Below, piece after piece: positions 35,512 to 44,938 of a stretch of 64,000 bases of DNA; positions within the stretch are counted from its first letter, which is position 1; the number at the start of each line of letters is the position of its first letter. Location of the stretch: positions 372,001-436,000 of the forward strand of contig NZ_AUHA01000002.1 of assembly GCF_000422945.1 (NCBI RefSeq), written 5' to 3'. Both the position numbers and the translations under genes were made by a program. The notes beneath the pieces were generated by a model. That model had not been told where the DNA came from. It did not search any database and saw nothing but the letters and a program-made list of their open reading frames with translations. This stretch comes from Daejeonella oryzae DSM 19973 (GTDB lineage Bacteria; Bacteroidota; Bacteroidia; Sphingobacteriales; Sphingobacteriaceae).

Positions 35512-36357
35512 TTAGTTAATGGTAATAGTAGGTTTACCTGGTTTAGGTGTTACGATAAATACCGCATCTGCATTGTTTTGCTGAACCACTGCATCGTAAG
35601 AAGGAAGACAAGCAGGTTTAACAGTATAAACTACCTCTACCATGTATTTAAAGCTTCCGATTTCTGTTTCGGCAACTGTATACGTATTTGTAGTATTGGA
35701 CTGAAGGGCTGAGCCGATCTTAGTACCATCTAAAGCTGTTTTGTACCAGGTGTATTTATATTCAAAATCACCCACTACCGGGTTAGTTAATCCGGCAACA
35801 GAATTCTGTGCACCAGAAAATGCAGTAGTTGCGGTTAATACAATTGCCTGAGTTGCTGGAGTACTTCCCGGAAGGTTATCCACGCAATATTTTAATATTT
35901 CAGTATTGGCAACTGTAGCAACTACAGTTAGAGGAGGCAGAACATATACTGTAAAATCTTCGAATTCATCGGCCTTACAAGTTTGGTTGTTTCCGTAATC
36001 CTGAATACCGTATACTCTGTAGGTATGGTAACCGGGAGTAGCATTGGTAACCGGTAATTTGATAGTAGTTTGACCTGCAATGGCGTCGGCACCACCTGCA
36101 GAATTTACTTCATACCATTCGTAAGTAGCAAATGTATTTCCGTCTTTATCTGTTGCACTTGCATTTAGGTTAAATGTATTGCTGGCCGGACAAAATATAG
36201 CCAGAGATTTATCAAAGGCCGGAACGGTTGCTGTTGCGGGGCCGACTTTTAAAAGGCTCTGATCTGTAAAAGTCACTTGCTGGGCTGTTGAATTAAAAGC
36301 AATCAGCATGAATGTGCAAATGAAAGTCAGTTTTAAGAAAGTAAAGATTCTGTTCAT
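35512..36357 (-). CDS. Secreted Ig/PKD-like surface protein without a sorting domain
   Basis: This 281-residue protein has a signal peptide (about 1-25, [19 protein letters not shown], then Q), then beta-rich Ig/PKD-like repeats with paired cysteines ([35 protein letters not shown]). It ends abruptly with [12 protein letters not shown]. No type-A or type-B T9SS C-terminal domain is present. The tail is nearly the same as that of the upstream protein (HPKPGSPLIKIN) and resembles the first strand of another Ig-like domain, as if the reading frame of a larger adhesin had been divided. The exact role is unknown. Confidence 0.72.
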   Translation of the reverse strand: MNRIFTFLKLTFICTFMLIAFNSTAQQVTFTDQSLLKVGPATATVPAFDKSLAIFCPASNTFNLNASATDKDGNTFATYEWYEVNSAGGADAIAGQTTIKLPVTNATPGYHTYRVYGIQDYGNNQTCKADEFEDFTVYVLPPLTVVATVANTEILKYCVDNLPGSTPATQAIVLTATTAFSGAQNSVAGLTNPVVGDFEYKYTWYKTALDGTKIGSALQSNTTNTYTVAETEIGSFKYMVEVVYTVKPACLPSYDAVVQQNNADAVFIVTPKPGKPTITIN

Positions 36358-36376
36358 AAGGCTTGTATTTATCTGT

Positions 36377-37891
36377 TTAATTTATTTTTATTAAAGGTGA
36401 ACCCGGTTTGGGATGAATTACTAATTGAATTGTTTGTGTTTCTAAAGTGCAGGAAGGGCTTTGGTATTTGGTTACTACATAATTTCCGGCTACAGAAACC
36501 AGATAAGGCGACGCGATCACATTTCCCTGAGAATCTGTAATGATGTATGTATATAGTTCAGGATGATAATTACTGATTGATTTGCTGAGATCATAGGAGC
36601 TTCCTACGCATGTATCGGCAATAACAGACGAATTAATAACTGTGTATGCAGGAATAGTAAGAGGTATGGAAGTTTCACATAAATTGCTATCCCTTATATA
36701 CAGAATATGGTTACCGCTTGCAACCCCGGTAAATACACTGCCCGGCTGATAAGATCCGTTATCCAATTTATATTCATAGGTTCCGCTGCCACCAATTCCT
36801 GTAAGGGTTATAGTTGATGAACCCGGAGAGCAGGTTATTGCTGTATGGCTTTCGCTGAGGCTTAAAGCCGGAGGTGATGCATTTATTGTAGCGGATGCAG
36901 TTGCTGTACATCCATTGGCATCCGTCACCTGGTAATTATAAATTCCGGCGGAAAGATTAGAAGTAGGCGTACCCGAAAATGTATATGGAGCGGTACCGCC
37001 TGCGGCAGATAAAGCAACACTACCTGTTCCTCCGAAACATTTGATCTGTGTTGGCAGAGCGCTTAAAGTTATAGCCGAACCCGCAACAATAGTTTTGGTA
37101 AGCGTTGACTCGCGAATTCCATCGTTAACTTTTAAGGAAGCACTAAAAGGGGCAGCCGTATTCGCAAAAACATGCACAGGGTTAGCAAGAGTTGACGTAG
37201 ATCCATCACTAAAAGTCCATAAATATGAATACGTATTACTTCCTCCGGTAGTCAGGGATGTGAAATTAACCGATGTATTTGTTCCGTTATTACAACTTTT
37301 GTAAGTAAAATCAACAGATAAGGGAGTCCTGATTACTGCTAATGGAACAAATGAACATTTAGGCTCTTCAAAAGTACATTCTCCTGAAATATTTTGCTGC
37401 CAGGACATTTTAAAATTGTGAATCTTTAACACCTCTCCACAATTCCAGGTAATATTTCCCAGCTTAATTAGCGTTTTGGGGATGGCGATCTTTGAATAGA
37501 GACAATTGGTAATGCTGGTAGTGGTAGTAATTCCTGTTAAATTATTTGTAGCACTTAGGGAATAATCTACGTAGAGTGAATAACGGGTGGCATTACCAAC
37601 AACCTTTAACCATAAAAAACCGGTTACCGGTGTACCCGCTGTACACGGACTTGTTAGCTCCAGTCCATTGGCATCTCCAATATAAAACTCCTGAAAAACA
37701 AAATCATTAGAGGTACAGCCTTGCGAAAACGCATTTAAAGCAGAAGCAATGCCTATAATGAAAAGAAAAATCTTCTTGCTCCAGGAATTCCCCAGGGAGA
37801 GAAGTATTTTGATTTGCCAATTGAAAAATCTTCCGGTTTTTCCATCGCTGCAATTATAATCAGTAAGATAATTACCCGATCCGGATACCAT
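36377..37891 (-). CDS. Secreted PKD and SprB-repeat protein
   Basis: This 504-residue surface protein has an unusual 58-residue N-terminus with an internal hydrophobic stretch (KIFLFIIGIASALNAFSQG) that looks like the signal peptide. Since no ATG lies nearer to it, the start at 37891 or a non-ATG start is uncertain. There follow a region of unknown type (60-190), a PKD domain (about 190-270, VDFTYKSCNN, YLWTFSDGSTS) and SprB-type repeats (IKCFGGTGSVALSAAGGTAP, YNYQVTDANGCTATASATI). SprB is the mobile gliding adhesin of Flavobacterium. It ends HPKPGSPLIKIN and lacks a T9SS sorting domain. It is the first gene of the cluster, 19 nt before the next. Confidence 0.75.
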   Translation of the reverse strand: MVSGSGNYLTDYNCSDGKTGRFFNWQIKILLSLGNSWSKKIFLFIIGIASALNAFSQGCTSNDFVFQEFYIGDANGLELTSPCTAGTPVTGFLWLKVVGNATRYSLYVDYSLSATNNLTGITTTTSITNCLYSKIAIPKTLIKLGNITWNCGEVLKIHNFKMSWQQNISGECTFEEPKCSFVPLAVIRTPLSVDFTYKSCNNGTNTSVNFTSLTTGGSNTYSYLWTFSDGSTSTLANPVHVFANTAAPFSASLKVNDGIRESTLTKTIVAGSAITLSALPTQIKCFGGTGSVALSAAGGTAPYTFSGTPTSNLSAGIYNYQVTDANGCTATASATINASPPALSLSESHTAITCSPGSSTITLTGIGGSGTYEYKLDNGSYQPGSVFTGVASGNHILYIRDSNLCETSIPLTIPAYTVINSSVIADTCVGSSYDLSKSISNYHPELYTYIITDSQGNVIASPYLVSVAGNYVVTKYQSPSCTLETQTIQLVIHPKPGSPLIKIN

Positions 37892-38063
37892 AGTTTTGTA
37901 AATAATTTCAATGGCAGAATATATTTGCCAATGGAATTTTCTACGGAATCAGGGAAAGAAAGTTTAGTTTAATTAATAAAATTAACTGGGAAGAATGATA
38001 ACCCGCAATCAAAAAAGGCAAATCTTAGATCGTAACAGGATAATATTCAATTACTTATAAAAC

Positions 38064-38096
38064 AAAAAAAGCTTCCCGTAAACGGAAAGCCTTTTT
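38064..38096 (-). terminator. Rho-independent terminator after gldN
   Basis: A stem GCTTTCCG/CGGGAAGC (one G-U) with a short loop, extended by A/T pairs and followed by a T run on the minus strand. It separates the gldKLMN operon from the adhesin cluster. Confidence 0.85.
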
Positions 38097-38115
38097 GTAT
38101 GTATAATAGGAGGCC

Positions 38116-38982
38116 TTAGTAAGACCAAAGATCGTGTTCCCGATCCATCAGTTCTTTTTTCACTCGTTCAGATTCATATAACTTGTCTATACCAAGTGCA
38201 TAATCCTTAATACGCAGATCTTCAGGGTTAGATTCTTTTACAACATAACTGGCGAACAAGCGCTTCATGAATACATCGTCAAAACTTAATCCGGTAGCAT
38301 CATTCCTGCGGTTTACAACTTCCTTAGTAACCAGTAACTGGCGTGCTTCCGGAAAATAAATCCAGAATGCGGGCTGATCATCTAAAGTCTGACCAGCTGC
38401 TTTTACTTTCACCATAGGCGCAATTCCAATTATGCGTGGTTCAAAAACAGAACGCTGCTTATCAAATATCCAGTCCTCTTTTATTCTAAACTTCACAATA
38501 CTATCCGCATTGAATTCACCCGGTTTTACTTCTGTTCCGGTCTGATTTCCTTCATCATCGAAAATCGGCACCAGCACGCTGTCAGCAAATTTGGACATCG
38601 CTTCTTCCGGCTTAAGAATAGTAGAAAATTCATCTCCATTCACATCATCCCTGGTAGAAGTTGCATCATACGCGGTTAGTTCACCTGCCATTACAGCTTC
38701 CATAAAAACATCAATTAAACGTCCTTTAGGAGAAGCGAAAACCATATTTTGCTTTTCTCTAAGATCCATCTCACGCCAAACACGTTTACTGAACATTACA
38801 TCAGATTCACGCAGGTTAGCATAAGGGGTAACCTTAGCACTTAAAATATTGGTTTTTTTATAATAGCCATCAACCGGCCTTTCTACAGGCGTAGGTTTGG
38901 TGCTGTTATTTAAATTAGGCGTTTGTGCAAATGCTACAGCATTTACCGCTAAAAGAGCCAAAGTGAATATTTTTTTCATCAT
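38116..38982 (-). CDS. gldN: Gliding motility / T9SS protein GldN (PorN)
   Basis: This 288-residue periplasmic protein has a signal peptide (KKIFTLALLAVNAVAFA, then Q). With GldK it forms the ring-shaped periplasmic part of the type IX secretion core. Family features are the SKRVWREMDLREKQN stretch, the VDVFMEAV-like RLIDVFMEAVMAGELTAYDA region and the mid-protein FRIKEDWIFDKQRSVFEPRI block. The start is at either of two adjacent ATGs (38982 or 38979). It is the last gene of the gldKLMN operon, 6 nt after gldM, and is followed by a terminator. The length is close to known GldN. Confidence 0.95.
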   Translation of the reverse strand: MMKKIFTLALLAVNAVAFAQTPNLNNSTKPTPVERPVDGYYKKTNILSAKVTPYANLRESDVMFSKRVWREMDLREKQNMVFASPKGRLIDVFMEAVMAGELTAYDATSTRDDVNGDEFSTILKPEEAMSKFADSVLVPIFDDEGNQTGTEVKPGEFNADSIVKFRIKEDWIFDKQRSVFEPRIIGIAPMVKVKAAGQTLDDQPAFWIYFPEARQLLVTKEVVNRRNDATGLSFDDVFMKRLFASYVVKESNPEDLRIKDYALGIDKLYESERVKKELMDREHDLWSY

Positions 38983-38988
38983 AACAGA

Positions 38989-40518
38989 TTAATTAGCTGT
39001 TAATACAATTCCGTCTAATTGCCTTTGAGTTCCATCCGGACCAACGGCTACTATGTTATCAAAAATAACCCGCGTTCCCGGAGTTACACTGGCCATCGCC
39101 GCTCTCATCTGAGAACTTAACGTATTGCCGCTAGTTTGTAGTATCACTGCATCTGCACGCGGTTTCGCAATAACCAGGTTAAAACGAGTTACGTTAAATT
39201 TAGCATCAAAATCAAAGTTTTCGAGTATTGCAAAAACTGCATTCTGTGATTTAATCACCACAGAACTCATAGCTCCACCGGTTTTTCCTGCAAACTTTGC
39301 TTTAGGATCAGGTATCCGCTTTACGCGAAAATCACTTGTTCCAATGTTCTGCACTTTACCATTAATCTCTGCCGATACATTTACTTTGGCAGCACCTGCA
39401 GAATTTACTCTTACCGTATATTTTCCGTTCGAACCTGAAATACTACCACCGCTCATACTTACTCTCAGGTTTTCTTTCGGGATACCCGGAGCGGAAACCG
39501 AAACAGGATTAGGGACCCCGATATAAAACACATTCATTTTATCAGGAGATACCACAGCCGATGGGCGTGACACCTGATATTTCTGCTCGCTGGTTTTATA
39601 TTCTTTTATACTGCCGTCAGTTTGTTTAACTCTTACTGTTCCAACCCATGAAAAAACTCCTTCACTTCCGGTATTTACCGAATAAACTCCTTTACCATCC
39701 CTAACCTGCAAACTAGATCCTCCAACAGTAATTGTAGGATTTGATTTTGAGTCGTAAGCAGTTAAAAATACTTCGGCGGTATATGGCTGACCGGCTATAA
39801 CATAAGAAGTTGGTGCTACTGCTACTGCGGCAAACTGATCCAGATTGACTACTGCCTGATCCATTTTACCGAAAATTTTCTTCACTACATCCGACTCAGC
39901 ATTTTTAGTATCAGCCTGAATTTTTGTAAGGATGGTCATTGCTGCGGTTAAGGGAGTTCCTTCACCAAAATTAACATCTTCCCAGGTACGTTTTCCACCC
40001 ATTGGTTTTGCAGGATCTTTTGCCTCTAATGAAAAAGTTAAACTAGACCGGTCTTTTGGTTCAATCAGATTAATTAATTTTTCACGTGTTTCATTAATCT
40101 TGGCTTTCAAGCGGGCGCCTTCCTTTTTATTGATCATGATACCGGTTGCAATATCAAGGTTAGAACGCTCTACCAGATCACCCGTTTCCGGATCATACCC
40201 ATTACCTTCTTTAATAAACGTTTGCTTAAGTTTCTCCAGGTAACCGTTCAATTCTGCTGAAATTGCACGTGCCTGTTTTGCCTTTTCGTAAATTGGTTTC
40301 GCCCTTTCCGGCTCTTCCTTCAGTTTTGTATTTTCAAAGGAAGTAAATAATTGATTTACGCTGTTATTAACATTTGTTTGTGATGTAGCTAAACTATCAT
40401 TGATATTTTTAAACGCATTTAATATAGTATCTGATACATTTAACGCAAGCATAGCTAACAATACCAAATACATGATATTGATCATCTTCTGCCTGGTTGA
40501 TTCTTTACCTCCGGCCAT
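38989..40518 (-). CDS. gldM: Gliding motility / T9SS protein GldM (PorM)
   Basis: This 509-residue protein has one N-terminal transmembrane helix (about 13-33, NIMYLVLLAMLALNVSDTIL) preceded by the conserved MAGGKESTR, where R9 is the arginine known in Flavobacterium to interact with the GldL glutamate. The rest is the elongated periplasmic part: a helical first domain and three Ig-like beta domains that contact the GldKN ring. GldL and GldM form the proton-driven motor of gliding and type IX secretion. The length matches GldM of other Bacteroidota. It starts 41 nt after gldL. Confidence 0.96.
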   Translation of the reverse strand: MAGGKESTRQKMINIMYLVLLAMLALNVSDTILNAFKNINDSLATSQTNVNNSVNQLFTSFENTKLKEEPERAKPIYEKAKQARAISAELNGYLEKLKQTFIKEGNGYDPETGDLVERSNLDIATGIMINKKEGARLKAKINETREKLINLIEPKDRSSLTFSLEAKDPAKPMGGKRTWEDVNFGEGTPLTAAMTILTKIQADTKNAESDVVKKIFGKMDQAVVNLDQFAAVAVAPTSYVIAGQPYTAEVFLTAYDSKSNPTITVGGSSLQVRDGKGVYSVNTGSEGVFSWVGTVRVKQTDGSIKEYKTSEQKYQVSRPSAVVSPDKMNVFYIGVPNPVSVSAPGIPKENLRVSMSGGSISGSNGKYTVRVNSAGAAKVNVSAEINGKVQNIGTSDFRVKRIPDPKAKFAGKTGGAMSSVVIKSQNAVFAILENFDFDAKFNVTRFNLVIAKPRADAVILQTSGNTLSSQMRAAMASVTPGTRVIFDNIVAVGPDGTQRQLDGIVLTAN

Positions 40519-40559
40519 TTCTTATTTCCAGTTTTAGAGTGAAATTTATTATTAAAAGA

Positions 40560-41363
40560 TTAAACTCTTGGCTGATTCATAGCTGAAAGCATATTGCCAT
40601 ATATTGCATTTAAGGATGAAAGATTTTTGGCTAAACGGCCAACTTCTTCTTTAAATAATTTAGAATCTTCCATTGACTCGCTAAAGTTCTGCATGGTAAC
40701 AGATAGATTCTGGTAGAATTTATTCATTGATTTTAAGTGAGAACTAGAATCTTGCAATTCTAACTCGTATACTGCGTTTAAAGCTGAAAGATTTTTAGCA
40801 AGGCCATTTACTTGTTCATGGTATGCTTTTGAATCGATATGTGTATCAGCCATTTCAGAAAGACTTCCGGTTGCTTTATCAAAAGCGACACTTAAATTAT
40901 CAAATTTCTGAGAAGCTGTTTTAATTTTTCCTGAAAACTCGGTAGTAGCTACAGATGCATCTGCAACATTTGATATTGAAGAAACTTTGTCGCCAAATGT
41001 GCGCAAACCCGAACCTAAACTTTCAATCAGCTCCGGTCCGATTTTAGCGTCGGCCATCATTTTATCTAAAGCAGCTGTAGACGAGGGCATTGCAATGGTT
41101 GGTCTTGCAGATGCAACCGGCAGTTCACCGTCAAATTCATCAGATAATTCAGGGTAAACTCTTGACCAAGCAAGATCTTTTGCAGGAGGGAAAAAGCCGG
41201 TTAAGAAAAATAAAAATGCTTCAACACCTAATCCTACTCCAATCATATAATTTCCCCAAACACCACCCAGGTGAAGAATTTTAAACAAAGCACCCACAAT
41301 CACAATACTTGCACCCCATGAAATTGCAGTGTGCAATAAATCAACCTTTTTCTTTCCAGCCAT
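40560..41363 (-). CDS. gldL: Gliding motility / T9SS motor protein GldL (PorL)
   Basis: This 267-residue inner-membrane motor stator has two transmembrane helices near the N-terminus (about 12-32 and 37-56). E48 in GLGVEAFLFF corresponds to the conserved proton-path glutamate. A long, mostly helical cytoplasmic domain follows (about 60-267), which contains a duplicated pattern (VNGLAKNLSALNAVYELEL and VGRLAKNLSSLNAIYGNML). It pairs with GldM, encoded next. The 5' neighbour is gldK, and the order K-L-M-N is conserved in the phylum. Confidence 0.96.
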   Translation of the reverse strand: MAGKKKVDLLHTAISWGASIVIVGALFKILHLGGVWGNYMIGVGLGVEAFLFFLTGFFPPAKDLAWSRVYPELSDEFDGELPVASARPTIAMPSSTAALDKMMADAKIGPELIESLGSGLRTFGDKVSSISNVADASVATTEFSGKIKTASQKFDNLSVAFDKATGSLSEMADTHIDSKAYHEQVNGLAKNLSALNAVYELELQDSSSHLKSMNKFYQNLSVTMQNFSESMEDSKLFKEEVGRLAKNLSSLNAIYGNMLSAMNQPRV

Positions 41364-41419
41364 ATTAATAGTAAATTTTAACGATTTTAATGTATTTAGA
41401 TTTATTTGTGTTGTGAGAA

Positions 41420-42742
41420 TTAATTGCGTTTATCCTTAATATCTCTACCCTGATATTTGGATATGCAACGGAAACCTATGTAAGATTTGGCTGTATCCTG
41501 ATATTCAAAAGTGTTGGCAGAATTTTGAAGGAAGAAACCGATATCTTTCCATGAACCACCACGAACAACTTTCCGTTTCAATACTTCCGGATCATCTGAT
41601 TTCGCCTCGTAGTTAAAAGTTGGGTTCATATCATGGGTAAAAGTAGAAGCAGATTCATCGTATGCCGAGCTGGTCCACTCAGAAACGTTGCCGGCCATAT
41701 TATATAAGCCAAAATCATTTGGGTAATACGACTTAGCATGAACGGTGAAAGCACCACCGTCATCAATATAATTACCACGACCCGGTTTGAAGTTTGCCAT
41801 TAAGCATCCTTTTGCATTGCGGATATAAGGCCCGCCCCATGGATAACTTGTTCCAACACGTCCACCGCGTGCAGCATATTCAAACTCAGCTTCAGTTGGT
41901 AAATCATAAGGAGCACGTGCAGGAATTCCACGACTTTCTTTATAAGACTCATTGAAACGGGTTCTCCATATTGTAAAAGCACGTGCCTGTCTCCAGGTTA
42001 CTCCTACAACAGGATAATTGGCAAATGCAGGATGTGAAAAATAACCCTGAACCATCGGCTCATTCTGAGCGTATGCAAAATCAGACAACCATGTCAGCGT
42101 ATCCGGATAAATTGCTACAGTATCTCGTAAAATAAAATCAGAACGTCTTTTAGATTTATCATTACGAAAATTGGAAGCTTCACGTAATTTCATAATGGCG
42201 AAGTTGTATTTTAACAAACGAACATCAAGTTCATTTCGGTCAAATACACGATCCTCTCCCTGGTAATACATGGCCTGAAGTTTGGCTGCATTTGCAGAAT
42301 TTCCCTTTTTACCGCCCCATATTTCAGACCCATTTCCTACTTTTTTCCAATCAATATATTTTTTGCCGGCAGCATTCGGATCAGCTTTTCCTTTAGGCTT
42401 AAGGTAATATTTATCGTCCTGAAGATAGTTTGTAATCGCAATAGAATCACGCACCCAATTCACAAACTGACGGTATTCACTGTTAGTGATCTCCGTTTCA
42501 TCCATGTAAAATGCCTGAATAGTTACTTGCTTATTTTGGGATATCTGAGCGAAAGTGATATCCTGGTCAGTTTGTCCCATAATGAAAGTTCCGGCTGGTA
42601 CATAAACCATTCCATAGGGAACTTCATTGTTATGAAACTTCTTGGTTGAAACCCCAACCAGCTCACCGTTAGCACCTCCTTTACCGCAGCTACTTGCCAT
42701 TATGGCAACTGCTGCAAGAGCGATAAAGTATATTTTTCTCAT
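41420..42742 (-). CDS. gldK: Gliding motility / T9SS lipoprotein GldK (PorK)
   Basis: This 440-residue outer-membrane lipoprotein has the lipobox ASSC in MRKIYFIALAAVAIMASSC, then an FGE-sulfatase-like fold (GTFIMGQTDQ, ETEITNSEYRQFVNW, YNMAGNVSEWTSS, GGSW, GFRC). GldK and GldN form the periplasmic ring of T9SS. The ATG at 42742 is chosen: the frame stays open upstream to a TTG at 42775, but that codon overlaps a TAATTTTG promoter-like box, and the added 11 residues would spoil the lipoprotein signal. It is the first gene of the operon. Confidence 0.95.
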   Translation of the reverse strand: MRKIYFIALAAVAIMASSCGKGGANGELVGVSTKKFHNNEVPYGMVYVPAGTFIMGQTDQDITFAQISQNKQVTIQAFYMDETEITNSEYRQFVNWVRDSIAITNYLQDDKYYLKPKGKADPNAAGKKYIDWKKVGNGSEIWGGKKGNSANAAKLQAMYYQGEDRVFDRNELDVRLLKYNFAIMKLREASNFRNDKSKRRSDFILRDTVAIYPDTLTWLSDFAYAQNEPMVQGYFSHPAFANYPVVGVTWRQARAFTIWRTRFNESYKESRGIPARAPYDLPTEAEFEYAARGGRVGTSYPWGGPYIRNAKGCLMANFKPGRGNYIDDGGAFTVHAKSYYPNDFGLYNMAGNVSEWTSSAYDESASTFTHDMNPTFNYEAKSDDPEVLKRKVVRGGSWKDIGFFLQNSANTFEYQDTAKSYIGFRCISKYQGRDIKDKRN

Positions 42743-42772
42743 TTGATTGTTTTCGGTTTTGTATACCTTTTC

Positions 42773-42780
42773 CAAAATTA
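42773..42780 (-). promoter_or_regulatory. Candidate -7 element for gldKLMN
   Basis: On the minus strand, TAATTTTG fits the Bacteroidota -7 consensus TAnnTTTG and lies 30 nt upstream of the gldK ATG. A GTGTTTTTT stretch at about -33 is only a weak partner. The surrounding gap 42743-43049 (307 nt) between gldK and hemD contains no convincing open reading frame or RNA gene. It is A/T rich, and I see nothing else in it. Confidence 0.5.
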
Positions 42781-43049
42781 TACCGAATATAAATAAAAAA
42801 CACGTTAACCTTTAAAAAACTTACTTTCTACGTTTGCACGGGGCTTTTTCCTATTATAACAACCAGCTTATAATCAGCAATTTGAAAATGCTTTATTAAA
42901 CGCTAAATGTTTTCAAGTATTCTTATAAACAGAAAATTATTTTTTCTTACGTATTCGGGCGAACAAAGTTTCCTTTAAAATATAAAAATCTAACTATCAT
43001 GTTAGATGATTACTGTTTCAGAGAACTTAAGCCGTTAAATGATATTAAT

Positions 43050-43820
43050 TTATTTATTTACCTGCTTAATGTATTGTTCAATGGCCATAGTCATACTTGG
43101 CGCCTGTGGTGTGGGACCCGCAATATCCAATAATAAATTATGTTCTAAAACCGCTTTGTGTGTACTGGCACCAAAAGCAGCAATGCGGGTTGTATTTTGA
43201 ACAAAGTCAGGAAAATTTATAAATAAAGAATGAATACTGGAGGGACTAAAAAAGGCTAATATATCGTAATAAACTTCTTTTAAATCAGACAGATCACTGC
43301 AAACTGTACGAAATAAAACCGCAGAAGTAAAATCATAGCCATTGGCCTGCAGAAGTTTCATTGTTTCTTCTGCGGCAACATCAGAGCAAGGGTATAAAAA
43401 TTTTTCAGAAGCATGTTTTTTCAAAACTTCTTCCAAATCAGAAGCGGTTTGTTTGCCAAAAAAGATTTTACGTTTACGATATTGAATATATTTCTGCAGA
43501 TAAAGAGCGATTGTTTCGGATATACAGAAGTATTTCATCTCTGAAGGCACATCATAGCGCATTTCTTCGCAAATACGAAAAAAATTATCAACCGCATTTC
43601 TGCTTGTAAAAATAATTGCAGTAATTTCTGCAAGGTTTATTTTTTCTTTCCTAAAATCTTTAGCCGGAACTCCTTCTACATGGATAAAAGAGCGAAAGTC
43701 TATTTTTAAATTATATTTTTTTGCCAGATCAAAATATGGAGATTTATCACTTTCGGGTTTAGGCAATGTTATTAAAATACTTTTAACTTTTTTGTTTCTC
43801 GCTGATGATGCTTCTTGCAT
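43050..43820 (-). CDS. hemD: Uroporphyrinogen-III synthase family protein
   Basis: This 256-residue cytosolic HemD-like protein closes hydroxymethylbilane to uroporphyrinogen III in haem biosynthesis. It has the two-lobed HemD layout: an N-terminal lobe with KSILITLPKP and ITAIIFTSRNAVDNFF, then a second lobe with KFLYPCSDVAAEETMKLLQ, ILAFFSPSSIHSLFINF and AAFGASTHKAV. HemD sequences diverge strongly, but the TSRNAVD and FSPSS motifs are supportive. It lies 12 nt downstream of the DUF4271 membrane gene, an association I recall as common in Bacteroidota, and other haem genes are absent except hemW nearby. Confidence 0.85.
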   Translation of the reverse strand: MQEASSARNKKVKSILITLPKPESDKSPYFDLAKKYNLKIDFRSFIHVEGVPAKDFRKEKINLAEITAIIFTSRNAVDNFFRICEEMRYDVPSEMKYFCISETIALYLQKYIQYRKRKIFFGKQTASDLEEVLKKHASEKFLYPCSDVAAEETMKLLQANGYDFTSAVLFRTVCSDLSDLKEVYYDILAFFSPSSIHSLFINFPDFVQNTTRIAAFGASTHKAVLEHNLLLDIAGPTPQAPSMTMAIEQYIKQVNK

Positions 43821-43832
43821 GTGTTTTCGGCT

Positions 43833-44816
43833 TTAGAACCTAAGTGCTTTAATTAGAATAAGTATTGGACATACTTCGAGGGCACAAAGGTATATAATTA
43901 AATATGTTTTAGAAAATCGATAATTGGTTAAAATGTTTGCACCAGCACGTATAAACTGAAATGTAAAAATCAATCCTATTATAATAATCGCAATGTAGCT
44001 ATATACTTCCGAAAATCTGCTGGGTGTTAAGCTATATGCCAACAGTAAAGGCAAAAAAATTAATGCAGCGTTAAAATAACTTAAATAAAGGATGGTTATA
44101 TATTCACTAACGATTTTTTGTACACCAAATAAAAAGCCAAGTATCCTTAATACTAAAATTTTTAATGTAAAGGCTCCAATTATGGTTGCAGATAAAATTA
44201 AAAACCACTCAAACCCTGTAAATGCATATTTAATCTGATAATGTTCTCCCGAGAGATATAAGAACATACCAATAGAAAGTCCGAACAATAAATAAAGAAA
44301 TAAGAAGGGCCATGAATTGAACAGCATGTCTTCTTTATTTATCTGGCCCAAAGCCCTGTTGCTATAAAAAGATTGAATGATGGAACTTAACTCTTTTGAA
44401 AATGCATTTTTAAGGATAGCAAAAAATAAAATCAGGGCAATTATCACCAGGATAACCCAGGTTTTACCGGTATTCCTAAGTTTTCCCTCGTTTTCTACTT
44501 TATATTTCTTGGGGAATTTTTTCGCCCAAGCCTGGAAATTAAATTTTTCAACAGTATACAAATCTATTAAACTATCCAGAAATTGATTAGGCCTGTTTGG
44601 GTCAGGCGCTTTAATCCAAAGCATAGATAAAGAATCGGCATTGTTTTTTAGTGAATCAATTTTTTGATACGGTTTCCCAATTAAATTATCAGACTCAGGA
44701 GTTGAAACCGATGCTTGTTTTATAGAATCTGAACTAGCGGTATCTCTTTGTGCTATTGCCGATGTTTGGAGAAACAGGAAAAAGATCATTCCCAGACAAA
44801 AAATCTTTTGCACCAT
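43833..44816 (-). CDS. DUF4271 domain membrane protein
   Basis: This 327-residue protein has a signal-like N-terminus (FCLGMIFFLFLQTSAIAQ), a hydrophilic extracytoplasmic part (about 22-110) and then about seven hydrophobic segments to the C-terminus. The C-terminal membrane part fits DUF4271, a family confined mainly to Bacteroidota and almost always beside the HemD homologue. The function is unknown. Because the pair is conserved and closely spaced (12 nt), a joint role in the envelope, or simple cotranscription, is possible. The call is at family level from topology and neighbourhood. Confidence 0.72.
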   Translation of the reverse strand: MVQKIFCLGMIFFLFLQTSAIAQRDTASSDSIKQASVSTPESDNLIGKPYQKIDSLKNNADSLSMLWIKAPDPNRPNQFLDSLIDLYTVEKFNFQAWAKKFPKKYKVENEGKLRNTGKTWVILVIIALILFFAILKNAFSKELSSIIQSFYSNRALGQINKEDMLFNSWPFLFLYLLFGLSIGMFLYLSGEHYQIKYAFTGFEWFLILSATIIGAFTLKILVLRILGFLFGVQKIVSEYITILYLSYFNAALIFLPLLLAYSLTPSRFSEVYSYIAIIIIGLIFTFQFIRAGANILTNYRFSKTYLIIYLCALEVCPILILIKALRF

Positions 44817-44938
44817 AAATTTAAAATAGCCGGTTTATTATGAAATACACTTCTGGGCAAATTTACAAGATAATTATCCGGTTTGGTAAGTGATATTTAG
44901 CAAAATATAAATAGAAGTGTGTAATGCTTTTCTGCAGC

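Noticed and set aside
39125-39526. 133-codon plus-strand frame opposite gldM
   Set aside because: It is antisense to a conserved gene, without a family-like sequence or signal.
42743-42775. Upstream TTG start for gldK
   Set aside because: It coincides with a TAATTTTG promoter-like element and would put 11 polar residues in front of a clean lipoprotein signal peptide.
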